From positions 47,239 to 111,238 of the forward strand of contig NZ_BMKA01000008.1 in the NCBI RefSeq assembly GCF_014643735.1: a stretch of DNA of 64,000 nt, given 5' to 3'. Under the pieces are notes generated by a model. The model ran no database searches. It was not told the DNA's origin and saw only the letters and a program-made list of their open reading frames with translations. Source of the DNA: Neptunicoccus cionae. GTDB lineage: Bacteria; Pseudomonadota; Alphaproteobacteria; Rhodobacterales; Rhodobacteraceae. Made by a program: the position numbers and the translations under genes. Of this stretch, positions 1-8,988 are shown one piece after another; the first letter of the stretch is position 1; each line of letters starts with the position of its first letter.

Positions 1-1108
1 AAGGGGTCGGAATTTCTACCAAGGTCACAGCACCCGCGCCCCAGTCCCCTTTGGGCTCAACCCAGACACCCGGACGGCGATGATACAGCGCTTCGAGATC
101 GGCAAAGTCCCGATATTCCTGCGCACGTTGCATAAGACCGAACCCCGTGGGGTTGTTATCAATGAAAGAGCTTATTTGCAGATGCGCCGGATTAGCCAGC
201 GGCCGCCACAGTGTCTCCCCCGCGCCATTGACGATCAACAACCCGTCAGAATCGTGTACGGCAGGGCGGAAGTCGGTAAACTTGTGCCGGTTGGTCTGAT
301 CGTATTGAAACATCGATGTCAGGGGGGCGACCCCCAGATGCTCCATATCCTCGCGCGGGAAAAGACGCGCTTCGATGTCCATCACCAGCGCCTCGCCCGG
401 AGTGATTTCAAACCGGTAAGCCCCCGTACAACTGGGGCTATCCAACAGCGCATGCACGACGAATGCCTTGCCCTTAGCGTTAGGTTTTTCCAGCCAAAAA
501 GCGCGAAAAACGGGGAACTCCTCACCACGTTCTTGGGCCGTATCAATGGCAAGCGCACGGGCAGACAAGCCGTAAATATTACCATTACCAATGGCGCGAA
601 AATAACTGGCACCTTGAAACACAGCGAACTCTTCGTAGATGCCCGCACGTTGCAGTTCAGCGCGCAAACGTAGACCGGAGTACCCGAGACTGTCACCAAC
701 CGGCAGTTCGGGAAACTTGTCCGTTGTTCCGAACATCTCCATGTCAAACAACAAAGGCGCTGCGACACCGTTCTCGACAATTGATATTTCTACAGGGTGG
801 GGAAAATACAGTCCGGGCGCGAAAACATCCAAGCGCAGGGGTACGTCTTCTTGGTTGTTCCAAAGCGCATTACGATTGTCAAACCAGATGGATTGATAAT
901 CCTCATAACTGATCTGCGTCCATTCCTCGGGCACGCTGGCCGGAGCTTTATAGGCTTGTTTGCTAAGGTTGCGGGCCAGATCAATCACATTATCAGCTTT
1001 AAACGCCACACCTGCCCCAAGCTGAAGCCCCTTTGGTGGTGCGTCTTGGGCCAACACGGGGGACGCTGCAAGCGCTGCAAGGCCCGCAATGAACTCACGA
1101 CGCAGCAT
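1..1108 (-). CDS. opgG: Periplasmic glucan biosynthesis protein OpgG/OpgD, C-terminus beyond window
   Basis: OpgG-family protein needed to build the backbone of osmoregulated periplasmic glucans. 369 codons are visible and the reading frame is open at the left edge. Reading the minus strand from ATG at 1108 gives a short signal peptide starting MLRREFIAGLAALAASPVLA; the RREF box followed by a hydrophobic stretch looks Tat-like, as in OpgD. Family motifs follow in order: GLSARALAIDTA, a GEEFPVFRAFW block, LLDSPSCTGAYRFEI, and near the edge GLMQRAQEYRDFADLEALY then WVEPKGDWGAG. The start overlaps the 3' end of opgC by 14 bases, so the two are co-translated. The glucosyltransferase opgH is expected just outside the window. 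OpgG versus OpgD cannot be settled from this part. Confidence 0.93.
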   Translation of the reverse strand, partial: MLRREFIAGLAALAASPVLAQDAPPKGLQLGAGVAFKADNVIDLARNLSKQAYKAPASVPEEWTQISYEDYQSIWFDNRNALWNNQEDVPLRLDVFAPGLYFPHPVEISIVENGVAAPLLFDMEMFGTTDKFPELPVGDSLGYSGLRLRAELQRAGIYEEFAVFQGASYFRAIGNGNIYGLSARALAIDTAQERGEEFPVFRAFWLEKPNAKGKAFVVHALLDSPSCTGAYRFEITPGEALVMDIEARLFPREDMEHLGVAPLTSMFQYDQTNRHKFTDFRPAVHDSDGLLIVNGAGETLWRPLANPAHLQISSFIDNNPTGFGLMQRAQEYRDFADLEALYHRRPGVWVEPKGDWGAGAVTLVEIPTP

Positions 1109-2327
1109 AAGCGGCCCTTCCTGTTTTCCAAGGCTGGGACTTCATCCATCCCGCAACATAAGCGGTGATCACCAACAACAGCATACCGAACAGGTTGACC
1201 GTGACGACGATCCACAGGTCGCGCCCGATCAAATCCATGATCACACCGTTCATGCGCCCGACCACAATGGAAACGACGAAAACGGCCAAGGATTGCTGCC
1301 CAACTTTGAGGAAAATCGCCAGGATACGCGACCAAATGCGCCCCAGTGCAGTGTCCCCGCCGCGCAGCCTGTCGCCTTTGTCACCGGCAATCACCCACCC
1401 AAGATAGGCAAGCCCCAGAAACTGGCCGTAGCGCAAAATACCGAAATCCGTTTTTGAGAACCATTGCGGGTGATCGGCCCGCCATTCCCGCGCACCTTCA
1501 ACACCGAGCTCACGCACACCAATGTCCGAGAACGGCACATTTGCAAGAACCACCAAAGCCGCCAACCCGATCAGCCACCAAGATACAGGTGGTTTGGGCA
1601 ACCAACCGCGCATGAATGCAAATCCGGTGAAGAACAGGACCTGCCAGCCAAAGGGGTTCAAGAACCAGCGCCGCTGCCAGTTGTCGTCGCCCACCCACGG
1701 CTCTGCCATAAAGTTAAGATATGGAATGCCCAGATATTCTGTCAGCGCCCGTTGTCCCAACACCCACACCGAAACAGACACTGCAACGAGCAGACCAAAG
1801 TGGATGCGTGCCAGAACGATAAACACCGGCATCATTGCCAGTACGACCATATACATAGGCAGGATATCAAACAGGTTGGGCACCCATCCCAGCGTCATAA
1901 AGCTCAGCAGGATTGACGGGTTTTCCCACATCTCGGATTCAACGAATAGCATCCAAAGGTTCAAATTTCCCCAATAATTGCGCGTTGTGAGGTCAAGGTT
2001 GGTAAAGTAGACCATCAAGGCTGCGGTCGCAAAAAACAGGCAAACATGCGCCCAGTAGATTTGCCAGATGCGAAACACGACACGCGCCGTCCCCAACAGC
2101 CAACCTGCGCGATCAAACGTTGCCCCAAAGGCAATCGCACTCGCCATACCGGAGCAGAACACAAACATTTCAGTCGCGTCGGAAAACCCGAACCGAGCCG
2201 GTATCCAGTTGGTGAACACATTTCCTGGCGTATGCGCGAACAAGATGATGAACATCGCCAGCCCGCGAAAGAAATCGAGCCGTACATCACGCATGGGTTT
2301 CGCTCCGCTCGCAGAAGGGTTGATCAC
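1095..2327 (-). CDS. opgC: OpgC, membrane acyltransferase modifying periplasmic glucans
   Basis: 410 aa polytopic inner-membrane protein of the OpgC family, known to add succinyl groups to periplasmic glucans in Rhodobacter and E. coli. The N-terminus carries the family signature RLDFFRGLAMFIILFAHTPG, followed by about ten hydrophobic segments spread through the protein (for example around residues 80-110, 140-185 and 340-395). An alternative start at Met12 (position 2294) lies immediately before the signature and would remove a poorly conserved leader. It lies 27 bases downstream of the TPR gene and overlaps opgG, so the three probably share a transcript. The transferred acyl group is inferred from the family. 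Confidence 0.9.
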   Translation of the reverse strand: MINPSASGAKPMRDVRLDFFRGLAMFIILFAHTPGNVFTNWIPARFGFSDATEMFVFCSGMASAIAFGATFDRAGWLLGTARVVFRIWQIYWAHVCLFFATAALMVYFTNLDLTTRNYWGNLNLWMLFVESEMWENPSILLSFMTLGWVPNLFDILPMYMVVLAMMPVFIVLARIHFGLLVAVSVSVWVLGQRALTEYLGIPYLNFMAEPWVGDDNWQRRWFLNPFGWQVLFFTGFAFMRGWLPKPPVSWWLIGLAALVVLANVPFSDIGVRELGVEGAREWRADHPQWFSKTDFGILRYGQFLGLAYLGWVIAGDKGDRLRGGDTALGRIWSRILAIFLKVGQQSLAVFVVSIVVGRMNGVIMDLIGRDLWIVVTVNLFGMLLLVITAYVAGWMKSQPWKTGRAAYAAS

Positions 2328-2354
2328 GATAAAGCACCCACTCGATTTCCAAGA

Positions 2355-3719
2355 TTATTCAGCTGCGGTAGCCGAAGCACCGGCAGATTGCAATTTCATG
2401 ATCCGGTCTTGGCGGGAAACCGCGAAAGCATCGTCGTTTCCATCGCGTGCAGATGTGCGCGCGGACAACAGCATTTGCGTTTCTGCCAGCCTCCCCGCGC
2501 GCAAGCCCGCCTCAATCGCGAGACGTTCAAAGACATCTCGCTGTGCGTGGCTGCCCCCCATGGCCTGAAAGTAGGGTTGGGCGCTTTTGAACTGCGCAAA
2601 CGCGGTACTGTAATCGCCATGCCCAAACGCCGCGAGCGCGGCTGACGTTGCCTCTCCCGGAGACCGCATCACGCGGCCTGTATCATCGTCGATCTGTGCG
2701 CTTTGAATGACCCGTGCGTTCAGTTCCGCCGCTGCTTCATGGCGGGTGTCCCCGATCAGGGCCAGCATGTAGTGCATATCTGCAAACGTCAGACATCCAT
2801 CGGTGCTGCGGGTTTCGGCCAAATCGGCCAGTTCGGACCAGCGATCACTAACATCGATACCTTCAAGCTCCAAGCGCATCAACAAAGAGCTGGCATTTGA
2901 AAAGTCCCGGTAATCGTCCGTTTTCTCGTCACGGATTTTGGTGTCATAAAGATCAAGAACGGTTGCGATATCGTTTTTGCCCAGATGTAACAGGGCTTTG
3001 TGCCACCAAACATGGAACCGGAAATTGTTACAGTGGTCCCACGCGGGCGCATTGTTGTCTATCAGCGCGATGCCCGCATCTACCTTGTTGGTCATGTCAT
3101 AGACATGGGCCACAGCGTGAAGGCCCCACGCATCATCAGTGCTAAATTGCAAAGCGCGTCGGCCGACGGCCTCGGCCAAATTGAAATTTCCAGCCTCTTC
3201 GAGTGCAAAAGCATGGCATCCCAGCGCATACCCGAAATAGGCATGGTCCGGCCCGTGAGCGTCCAGCACACGTTCGACGGACTGCAACATACCGGCGCGA
3301 TCGCCCAACATAAACCGGATGCCGTGGGACAATTTCATGCTGATTGTATCGGTAAGGTTCAATCGGATCGCAGCTTCCATACGCAAAACGGCGTTTGCCG
3401 GCTTGCCGTCCAGCCAGTCCAGCAAGGCCATGCACCACAGCCGTTCCCGCTGCAATGCGCCGCCCTGCGCCAACAGGCGCTGCGCCTCGTCGCTTGCGGC
3501 CTGTGCGATAGCGACCATCTCGCGGCGCCCAAGCATCAAACATGCAAGGCCCTTCATCGCATGGCCCATCGCAAAATCAGGCGCACGGGCAAGCAGATCG
3601 GTTAGATGATGTCCGGTTTGGCTGCCATGGGACAGCACCCCATGTACAACCCCATTCCACGACTCCAGCGCGCTGGGATCAGAGAGACTCACATTGCAAG
3701 CGCAGCTATCAATTAACAT
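2355..3719 (-). CDS. TTC38-type tetratricopeptide repeat protein
   Basis: 454 aa soluble helical-repeat protein resembling the TTC38 family. The N-terminus has the family-like DPSALESWNGVVHGVLSHG stretch; helical pairs then run through most of the chain, with HAFALEEAGNFNLAEAVGRRAL (around residue 170) and HVWWHKALLHLGKNDIATVL (around 235) recognisable. No signal peptide or membrane segment is seen. The ATG at 3719 is preceded by AAAGGA at a good distance. The family has no firmly assigned biochemical role; the position upstream of opgC suggests co-transcription, but a role in glucan synthesis would be speculation. Confidence 0.8.
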   Translation of the reverse strand: MLIDSCACNVSLSDPSALESWNGVVHGVLSHGSQTGHHLTDLLARAPDFAMGHAMKGLACLMLGRREMVAIAQAASDEAQRLLAQGGALQRERLWCMALLDWLDGKPANAVLRMEAAIRLNLTDTISMKLSHGIRFMLGDRAGMLQSVERVLDAHGPDHAYFGYALGCHAFALEEAGNFNLAEAVGRRALQFSTDDAWGLHAVAHVYDMTNKVDAGIALIDNNAPAWDHCNNFRFHVWWHKALLHLGKNDIATVLDLYDTKIRDEKTDDYRDFSNASSLLMRLELEGIDVSDRWSELADLAETRSTDGCLTFADMHYMLALIGDTRHEAAAELNARVIQSAQIDDDTGRVMRSPGEATSAALAAFGHGDYSTAFAQFKSAQPYFQAMGGSHAQRDVFERLAIEAGLRAGRLAETQMLLSARTSARDGNDDAFAVSRQDRIMKLQSAGASATAAE

Positions 3720-3836
3720 CTAACATCCTTTGCTGGCAGTCGGAGATAAGACCTTTGCCGTAGTCCTGTGATACTCGGCGGGTCTTACAGGACGCACATC
3801 AACAGTCTGTTATATGTCGAAGCTGTGAACTTTGTG

Positions 3837-4332
3837 TCATAACCAGCAATTTCGATGAGACGTCAAAATCTGATCCAGTTGCGCAGTATCCGCCCCGAAA
3901 CAAGGCGGCGCCAAATCATAACGCACAGCCGTGCGGGAGAACTTCAGAGGGTTTCCCAGTACCGAAATAGACCTGTCTTTTGCATCCTCGGACCCTATCG
4001 CAACGACCGCGCCACGGGCATGTGCCTTCTCCTAGGTTAATGCCTCTGCGACAGTATTGATCGGACCGCACGGCATCCCGACAGTCTGTAACAATTCAAA
4101 GATCGCTTTGCTGGTTCGGGTGCTAAACACATCGAAGGGGTCGATATTAGGGTGCCCGTTGCCGCGGCGAACGGGTATCGTCACGCCCACTATTGGGATT
4201 TTCAATCTTGCTGACGGTGGCGCCAAGGTCGCAGAGCAATTGGGTTGCTGTTGGTCCCGACAGTATCCGGCTAAGGTCCAGCAGCAATACCCCGTCGAGC
4301 GCGCCTGCTTGAGCTTTAGAATGCATCGTCAT
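3837..4332 (-). pseudogene. Decayed CaiB/BaiF family III CoA-transferase
   Basis: Remnant of a class III CoA-transferase. The start (ATG at 4332) overlaps the stop region of the thiamine-diphosphate enzyme, as in a coupled operon. It begins with a well conserved N-terminus ([20 protein letters not shown] and a following KIENP), then loses frame near 4160. A second frame carries [13 protein letters not shown] joined directly to FELLQTVGMPCGPINTVAEA, which in intact proteins lie more than 100 residues apart. An in-frame TAG at 4034-4032 follows, and beyond it the same frame still reads ARGAVVAIG and VLGNPLKFSRTAVRYDLAPP before TGA at 3837. The central part with the catalytic Asp is missing. This is at least two deletions, a frameshift and a nonsense codon. 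Confidence 0.85.
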
Positions 4333-5968
4333 AGGCTCTTTTGTCGATTTCCACGGCAATCACGCTGAAGGTATCCACGGCTTGCGCTTTACTAAGGGCA
4401 GCGCGCAAATCATCTGCGTTTGACACGCTTACACCGTGGCCGCCAAAGGCACGGCCAATTGCCGCGATGTCGGAACGGGCGAAATCAACACCGGCATTTT
4501 TCATCTGTCGGCCACGTTGTTTCATCTCGATTAAAGCCAATGATGCATCCACAAACACAACAAAAATTGTCCTGAGCGCGTTTTCCGCCGCTGTTGCGAG
4601 TTCGCCGACAACCATCAAGAACCCTGCATCACCGCTGAACGAAACAACCGTGCGATCCGGTTCTGCGATTTGTGCGCCCATCGCCAATGGCACAGCACAC
4701 CCCATCGTGCAAAATCCCGATGACTGGGTCAGCGCCTTTGGAAAGGTGCAAGTCCACATCTGGCTTAGCAAAATGCGATGTGCGCCACTGTCGGCGGTGG
4801 CCAGCGTGGTGTCGGGCAGCTCCTCTTGGCAAATCGAGATCGCTTGCGCCGGCCCCCACGTATCACCCTTCGGAAAGGCGTGCGCCAAGGCGTCTTTAGT
4901 CTGTGCGACCGCATCATCGGACCACCCGTTCAAAGGCGCATCAGGCAAGATTGCGGCAGTGGTTTGCACACAGTCCCCAATAAAGCTGTGCGTGGCCTGA
5001 TGCATGTAATGGTGGTTGGGCGCGGCGGTGATATCAATCACCACCTGCGTTTGCGGGTTCCACGGGTTTTGCCAGCCCGTGCGCATTTCAACCGGATCGT
5101 ATCCAATGGCCAAAATCACGTCCGCTTGCGCCACGAGAGGCAGCAATATTTCATCCGCTTTGGGTGACAAACCGGCCCCGCCCAACGCCAGATAGTGGCG
5201 TTCGTCCATCACACCTTTTGCCTTGTAAGTCGTGATAACAGGCGCGCCCAAATGCTCGGCCACGTGGCGGACGCAGTCGGCCCCTTGCGGGGAAATCACA
5301 TCCAGACCCGCAATAATCAAGGGGCGCTCCGCCGCTGCAAGTGCGTTTTTAGCAACGACCAGAGCATCGGGGGAAGGCACCATCGGCAAAGCGGGCGTGC
5401 GCAGCCCCCCCGCGCCGGTTGCTTGGGCATCAGCCACAGAAATCGGCACGTCGATGTGCACAGGGCCGGGTCGGCCTTCGGTGGCGATCCCGACAGCCTT
5501 GTCCGCGATCACATGAGCCGCGCCTGCGTTCAGCGTAAAGCTGGCCTTGGTAACAGGCTCAAAAACCTTTGCTTGATCCAGCACTTGATGAGTGTAGGTT
5601 TGCGCTGTCTCAGGATCAACACAGCCCGTCAACACAATCAACGGCACACAGTCCTGACGCGCATTCTCGACCACGTTAATGCCATTCAGCGCACCTGGCC
5701 CCACTGTGGAAAGCAAGATTCCGGGCGCACCCGTGCGATGATACGCGCCCTCGGCCATGAAGCCCGCCGCGTTTTCATGGCGGCACATCACAAACCGGAT
5801 CCCCGCCTTTTCCAACGCATCGAGCAATGTCAAAACCTCGCCTCCCGGCATGCCGAACGCCCACCTGCACCCGCTTTCATAAAGTCGGTTCGCTACAACA
5901 TCAGCTGCTCTCATGGTCGGATGCTCCGTTCCTGTTCCAGCTTGCGATGCACTAAGCCCATCCATCAT
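4316..5968 (-). CDS. Thiamine-diphosphate-dependent enzyme, acetolactate synthase-like
   Basis: 550 aa three-domain ThDP enzyme. The N-terminal PYR domain has [14 protein letters not shown] and the catalytic Glu in [14 protein letters not shown]; the middle domain resembles the acetolactate synthase fold; the C-terminal PP domain has the diphosphate/Mg site beginning [15 protein letters not shown] (about residue 440) and ending around [12 protein letters not shown], so the usual Asn ligand position reads Asp-Ala. A start at Met19 (5914) would remove a low-complexity leader and fits relatives better. The downstream, overlapping CoA-transferase remnant suggests the pair once acted on a CoA thioester or 2-oxo acid, but the substrate is unknown. 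Confidence 0.85.
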   Translation of the reverse strand: MMDGLSASQAGTGTEHPTMRAADVVANRLYESGCRWAFGMPGGEVLTLLDALEKAGIRFVMCRHENAAGFMAEGAYHRTGAPGILLSTVGPGALNGINVVENARQDCVPLIVLTGCVDPETAQTYTHQVLDQAKVFEPVTKASFTLNAGAAHVIADKAVGIATEGRPGPVHIDVPISVADAQATGAGGLRTPALPMVPSPDALVVAKNALAAAERPLIIAGLDVISPQGADCVRHVAEHLGAPVITTYKAKGVMDERHYLALGGAGLSPKADEILLPLVAQADVILAIGYDPVEMRTGWQNPWNPQTQVVIDITAAPNHHYMHQATHSFIGDCVQTTAAILPDAPLNGWSDDAVAQTKDALAHAFPKGDTWGPAQAISICQEELPDTTLATADSGAHRILLSQMWTCTFPKALTQSSGFCTMGCAVPLAMGAQIAEPDRTVVSFSGDAGFLMVVGELATAAENALRTIFVVFVDASLALIEMKQRGRQMKNAGVDFARSDIAAIGRAFGGHGVSVSNADDLRAALSKAQAVDTFSVIAVEIDKRAYDDAF

Positions 5969-6199
5969 GCAAGTTGCCCCACGCAGTTGTTATCGAAAGA
6001 AGTGGCGTTATCGCGTCACCAGCTTAATATGATCCCGCTGAGCTATCGTGACTGACCGCGACGCAGGTACTGCCGCGCCCTGCTGGCCCAAGAATAGATT
6101 TCACTCTCACTCAAACGTGTTTTGAATGTTAAACACGCCCGTGGTTTTGAAATAGAAGGCCCCAACGCGCAACTTGCGCCTCTCCAAGGAATTGAAACT

Positions 6200-6622
6200 G
6201 TGACCTTGAAGACAAAACTCTCTATCGCCCTTTTAATCATACGCTTGAGCATTGGAGCATTTTTCGGGATTTGGGCCTCGCTCAAGTTCTATCGGCCAGA
6301 GTGGTTCGAGAACGTCTTCACAAATTTCTACGGGCTGGAATTTATCACACGCGACATGTCGACCTACGTGGGCAGCCTGCAAATGGTGATCACACTACTG
6401 TTCATTTTAGGCCTGTGGCGGACGTTCAGTTACGGCGCGCTGGTTTTGATGCAGGCTGCGGGTGTTTTAGGATCAGTGCCGAACCTCACCGCATGGACGA
6501 CCTATCCCAACAACCTTATGTGGGCTGCGGTTCCTGCATTGGGTGCTGCGATCGCCCTGTTTATCTTACGCAAGGAAGACTGGCTCTCACTCGACGGATT
6601 GCGCAGCGGGCGGCAGACATAA
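6200..6622 (+). CDS. DoxX-like four-helix membrane protein
   Basis: 140 aa when started at GTG 6200, which has AAGGA at 6186-6190 nine bases upstream; the longer open frame from 6122 has no such site. Four hydrophobic segments are visible: about residues 7-25 (IALLIIRLSIGAFFGIW), 60-78, 84-100 and 112-128, as in the DoxX/YphA group of small integral membrane proteins. Function unknown; family members are sometimes linked to quinone or redox reactions. It converges on the truncated regulator gene, whose open frame overlaps its 3' end. Confidence 0.65.
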   Translation: MTLKTKLSIALLIIRLSIGAFFGIWASLKFYRPEWFENVFTNFYGLEFITRDMSTYVGSLQMVITLLFILGLWRTFSYGALVLMQAAGVLGSVPNLTAWTTYPNNLMWAAVPALGAAIALFILRKEDWLSLDGLRSGRQT

Positions 6623-6933
6623 GTATTGCAGAGGTTGTTCCCAACAGCGCAAATGCCAGCGTAGGCTCGCAAAGCTGCAACGCTGATCAGCAGCGCGAAC
6701 ACCTCAGGCACGGACAATTTGGCCCGTGTTTGCATGGATTGCGGGTCAAGCTGAAGCCCCCCTCCGCGCCCAACGTCAGAATGGATCACATACCCTTCGT
6801 CACGCAAAGCGCTGATGTCGCGCAACACAGTCCTGCGCGACGCGCCAACATCCTCGGCCAGCGCATCAATGGTGGATGTGCCGTTACGGCGGAGGGTGCG
6901 CACGATTGCATCGTGTCTGAGCTTTATATTCAT
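6502..6933 (-). pseudogene. Truncated HTH (YafY/DeoR-like) transcriptional regulator
   Basis: An open frame of 143 codons whose first half is a clear winged-helix regulator: residues 1-55 read like the HTH_11 domain (STIDALAEDVGASRRTVLRD, then ISALRDEGYVIHS). Conservation continues to about residue 90 (LSVPEVFALLISVAALRA), the start of the effector-binding half. The remainder is antisense to the DoxX-like gene and resembles nothing, so the C-terminal WYL-type domain (usually 150-200 residues) is missing. It is divergent from RidA with an 87-base spacer, which suggests that the intact ancestor controlled RidA. It might still be expressed as a DNA-binding fragment. Confidence 0.6.
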
Positions 6934-6953
6934 AACCGCAGATTACCACAAAT

Positions 6954-6972
6954 GGTGACATATTTTGGCACC
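6954..6972. promoter_or_regulatory. Inverted repeat between the truncated regulator and ridA
   Basis: GGTGAC, seven bases, then GGCACC, which pair at 5 of 6 positions. It lies 20 bases from the regulator start and 49 bases from the RidA start, where an operator for the divergent regulator would be expected. The assignment is positional only. Confidence 0.3.
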
Positions 6973-7020
6973 TTTTCATTCTACACAAATTTCAGCAACG
7001 AAAAACAAGGAGATTGCATC

Positions 7021-7416
7021 ATGGAACGCACCGCAGTGAACCCCTGGGACTGGTCGACCAAGCTGGGTTACAATCAAGCTGAAATCATCGAAGGCGCGAC
7101 GCGGCAGGTGATCTGTGCAGGTCAGACTGCGGTGGATGGCCAAGGCACCCCGCAACACCTCGGCGACATGCGGGCCCAGATCAGTTTGGCGCTCGACAAT
7201 CTCGAAGCCGTCTTGAAGGGCGCGGGGATGGACCTGAGCAATGTGATCAAACTCGGGGTTTACGCAACAGACGTGGACGAGGCCCTTAAAAACTTTGACC
7301 TGATGGGGATGCGGTTCGGCCCGCACCAGGTCTCCCCGCCTATGACGCTGTTGGGTGTCACACGTCTCGCCATTCCCGGACTGCTGTTCGAGATTGAAGC
7401 AACGGCAGCGGCCTAG
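7021..7416 (+). CDS. RidA family enamine/imine deaminase
   Basis: 131 aa RidA/YjgF/UK114-family protein. Members hydrolyse reactive enamines and imines produced by PLP enzymes. The open frame extends far upstream, but ATG 7021 has a strong AAGGAG at 7007-7012 and gives the normal family length. Recognisable blocks are AGQTAVDGQG (around residue 36), a central GAGMDLSNVIKLGVYATD, and a C-terminal VTRLAIPGLLFEIEATA; the family Arg that binds carboxylates is at TRLA. It is divergent from a truncated regulator and followed by a hairpin. Confidence 0.88.
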   Translation: MERTAVNPWDWSTKLGYNQAEIIEGATRQVICAGQTAVDGQGTPQHLGDMRAQISLALDNLEAVLKGAGMDLSNVIKLGVYATDVDEALKNFDLMGMRFGPHQVSPPMTLLGVTRLAIPGLLFEIEATAAA

Positions 7417-7428
7417 CGCTTACGAAGG

Positions 7429-7459
7429 CGGCCATTGGAGTAAAAATCGCCAATGGCCG
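7429..7459 (+). terminator. Hairpin downstream of ridA
   Basis: CGGCCATTGG and CCAATGGCCG form a perfect 10-bp stem with an 11-base loop, starting 13 bases after the RidA stop. There is no strong T-run after it, so it may be a weak terminator or an mRNA-stabilising hairpin. Confidence 0.5.
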
Positions 7460-7555
7460 TCCTGTCTAGCAGATCGAATATCCAACCAGTAAAATGCGGC
7501 GGTGAGGCCTTGACGATATAACCGCCGGAGGCTTCACCCCCATAAGCTGGCTTAC

Positions 7556-8476
7556 CTAGTTAGCCCCACCAAACACAGCGCCTTTGGTCAGGGGGAAACC
7601 GCGCAGAAAATCTTCGGGGTCCATGACACCTTTGCCGGCCCGTTGCAGCTTTAACAGATCGACGGCACCATCCCCGCAGGCCACGCGCAGGGCGTCATTT
7701 AGCACTTCGCCCGGCGCGCCCTTACCTTCTGTTGCGACACGGCTCAGAAGCAGCTTAACCCGTTGTCCATCTGCCATGCTCCACGCGCCCGGAAATGGCG
7801 AGAGCCCGCGGATTTGGCGGTCCACTTCAGATGCTGGCCGGGTCCAGTCAACGGCAGCTTCGGCCTTGTCGATCTTGGCCGCGTAGGTCACACCGTCTTC
7901 GGGTTGGGGCACGGCGTCCATCGAAATACCATCTGCCAGCACCGACAGGATCGCATCCCGCCCCATCAGGCTTAGCCGGTCGTGCAAGATGGCAGTTGTG
8001 TCCGTGCCTGAAATATCAGTGCGCGTAGTCAGCAGCACAGGGCCGGTATCAAGCCCCGCTTCCATCTGCATCACGCAAACACCGGTTTCGGCGTCCCCTG
8101 CCAGAATCGCGCGGTGGATTGGCGCAGCACCGCGCCAGCGCGGCAGCAGGCTCGCGTGGATATTAAGGCACCCTTTAGCGGGCGCATCCAACAAAGCCTG
8201 TGGCAGGATCAGCCCGTAGGCCACCACCACGGCCACATGCGCATTCAGCGCGGCAAAAGCATCGCGATCCGCCTGTTCCTTGAAATTCACCGGATGGCGC
8301 ACTGGCAGGCCCAGCGCCTCGGCTGTGTTTTGCACCGGCGAGGGGCGGTCCTTTTTACCCCGTCCCGCAGGGCGCGGGGGCTGGCAGTAAACGGCGCAGA
8401 CCTCATGGCCTGCATCTACGATACCTTGCAGAATAGGCACGGAAAAATCCGGCGTCCCCATGAAAACGACACGCAT
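7556..8476 (-). CDS. fmt: Methionyl-tRNA formyltransferase
   Basis: 306 aa, the usual length. It formylates the initiator Met-tRNA using 10-formyl-tetrahydrofolate in the cytoplasm. The N-terminal Rossmann-like domain starts [16 protein letters not shown]; the catalytic Asn-His pair is in [20 protein letters not shown] (about residues 104-123) and the catalytic Asp in [10 protein letters not shown]. The C-terminal OB-fold domain recognises tRNA. The start overlaps the stop of the upstream degenerate deformylase by one base (A shared), placing it last in a four-gene deformylase-formyltransferase operon, the normal context of fmt. Confidence 0.97.
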   Translation of the reverse strand: MRVVFMGTPDFSVPILQGIVDAGHEVCAVYCQPPRPAGRGKKDRPSPVQNTAEALGLPVRHPVNFKEQADRDAFAALNAHVAVVVAYGLILPQALLDAPAKGCLNIHASLLPRWRGAAPIHRAILAGDAETGVCVMQMEAGLDTGPVLLTTRTDISGTDTTAILHDRLSLMGRDAILSVLADGISMDAVPQPEDGVTYAAKIDKAEAAVDWTRPASEVDRQIRGLSPFPGAWSMADGQRVKLLLSRVATEGKGAPGEVLNDALRVACGDGAVDLLKLQRAGKGVMDPEDFLRGFPLTKGAVFGGAN

Positions 8477-8988
8477 TACGCACGCCCTTTCTTCAGCGTC
8501 AGTTTGCGCGCTTTGGCCACCAACATCTTGCGCTTTACGGCGCTGAGGTTGTCGAAAAACATTTTACCATTCAGATGATCGATCTGATGCTGCACGCTGG
8601 TCGCCCAAAGCCCCACAAGATCCTTGCGCTGCTTCACGCCGTTTTCATCCAGATAAGTCACAGTCACTCCACGAGGCCGCGCGATTTTCGCCGATACACC
8701 AGGCAGATTGGGCGAGGCTTCGGTATATTCCCGCAGCTTTACACTGGCATCAATGATTTCGGGGTTGGCCATCCGCAGCGGCTTATTGCCTGCCTCGGAC
8801 GCATCCACCACTGCAAGCCGTTGCATGACGCCGATCTGACAAGCCGCCAAACCCACCCCCGGCATGGCATACATACTGTCGAGCATGTCATCCCAAATCG
8901 CGCGAACCGCATCGTCAACCGATTCAACCGGTTCGCAAACACTGCGCAGCCGTTGGTCGGGCCACGGGATAAACGGGCGAACAGTCAT
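8476..8988 (-). CDS. Peptide deformylase-like protein with lost catalytic residues
   Basis: 170 aa with the deformylase fold and length. Motif 1 is kept but altered ([10 protein letters not shown], residues 44-53, with Cys for the usual Pro). Motif 2, normally EGCLS with the metal-binding Cys, reads EASPN (90-94). Motif 3, normally HExDH with the catalytic Glu, reads HQIDH (134-138). One of three metal ligands and the general acid/base are therefore gone, and hydrolysis of formyl groups is unlikely. The reading frame is intact and sits between fmt and two further def genes with 1-4 base overlaps, so it is maintained and translated. It may bind ribosomes or formyl-peptides without cleaving; this is inference. 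Confidence 0.85.
   Translation of the reverse strand: MTVRPFIPWPDQRLRSVCEPVESVDDAVRAIWDDMLDSMYAMPGVGLAACQIGVMQRLAVVDASEAGNKPLRMANPEIIDASVKLREYTEASPNLPGVSAKIARPRGVTVTYLDENGVKQRKDLVGLWATSVQHQIDHLNGKMFFDNLSAVKRKMLVAKARKLTLKKGRA

Noticed and set aside
4316-5968. ThDP enzyme considered as oxalyl-CoA decarboxylase because of the CoA-transferase remnant
   Set aside because: The cofactor-binding region and overall pattern fit acetolactate-synthase-like proteins better; the pairing alone does not define the substrate.
6043-6285. 80-codon minus-strand frame upstream of and overlapping the DoxX gene; C-terminal LSESEIYSWASRARQYLRR looked protein-like
   Set aside because: Half is antisense to the DoxX-like gene and no family could be named; it might be a remnant but the support is too weak.
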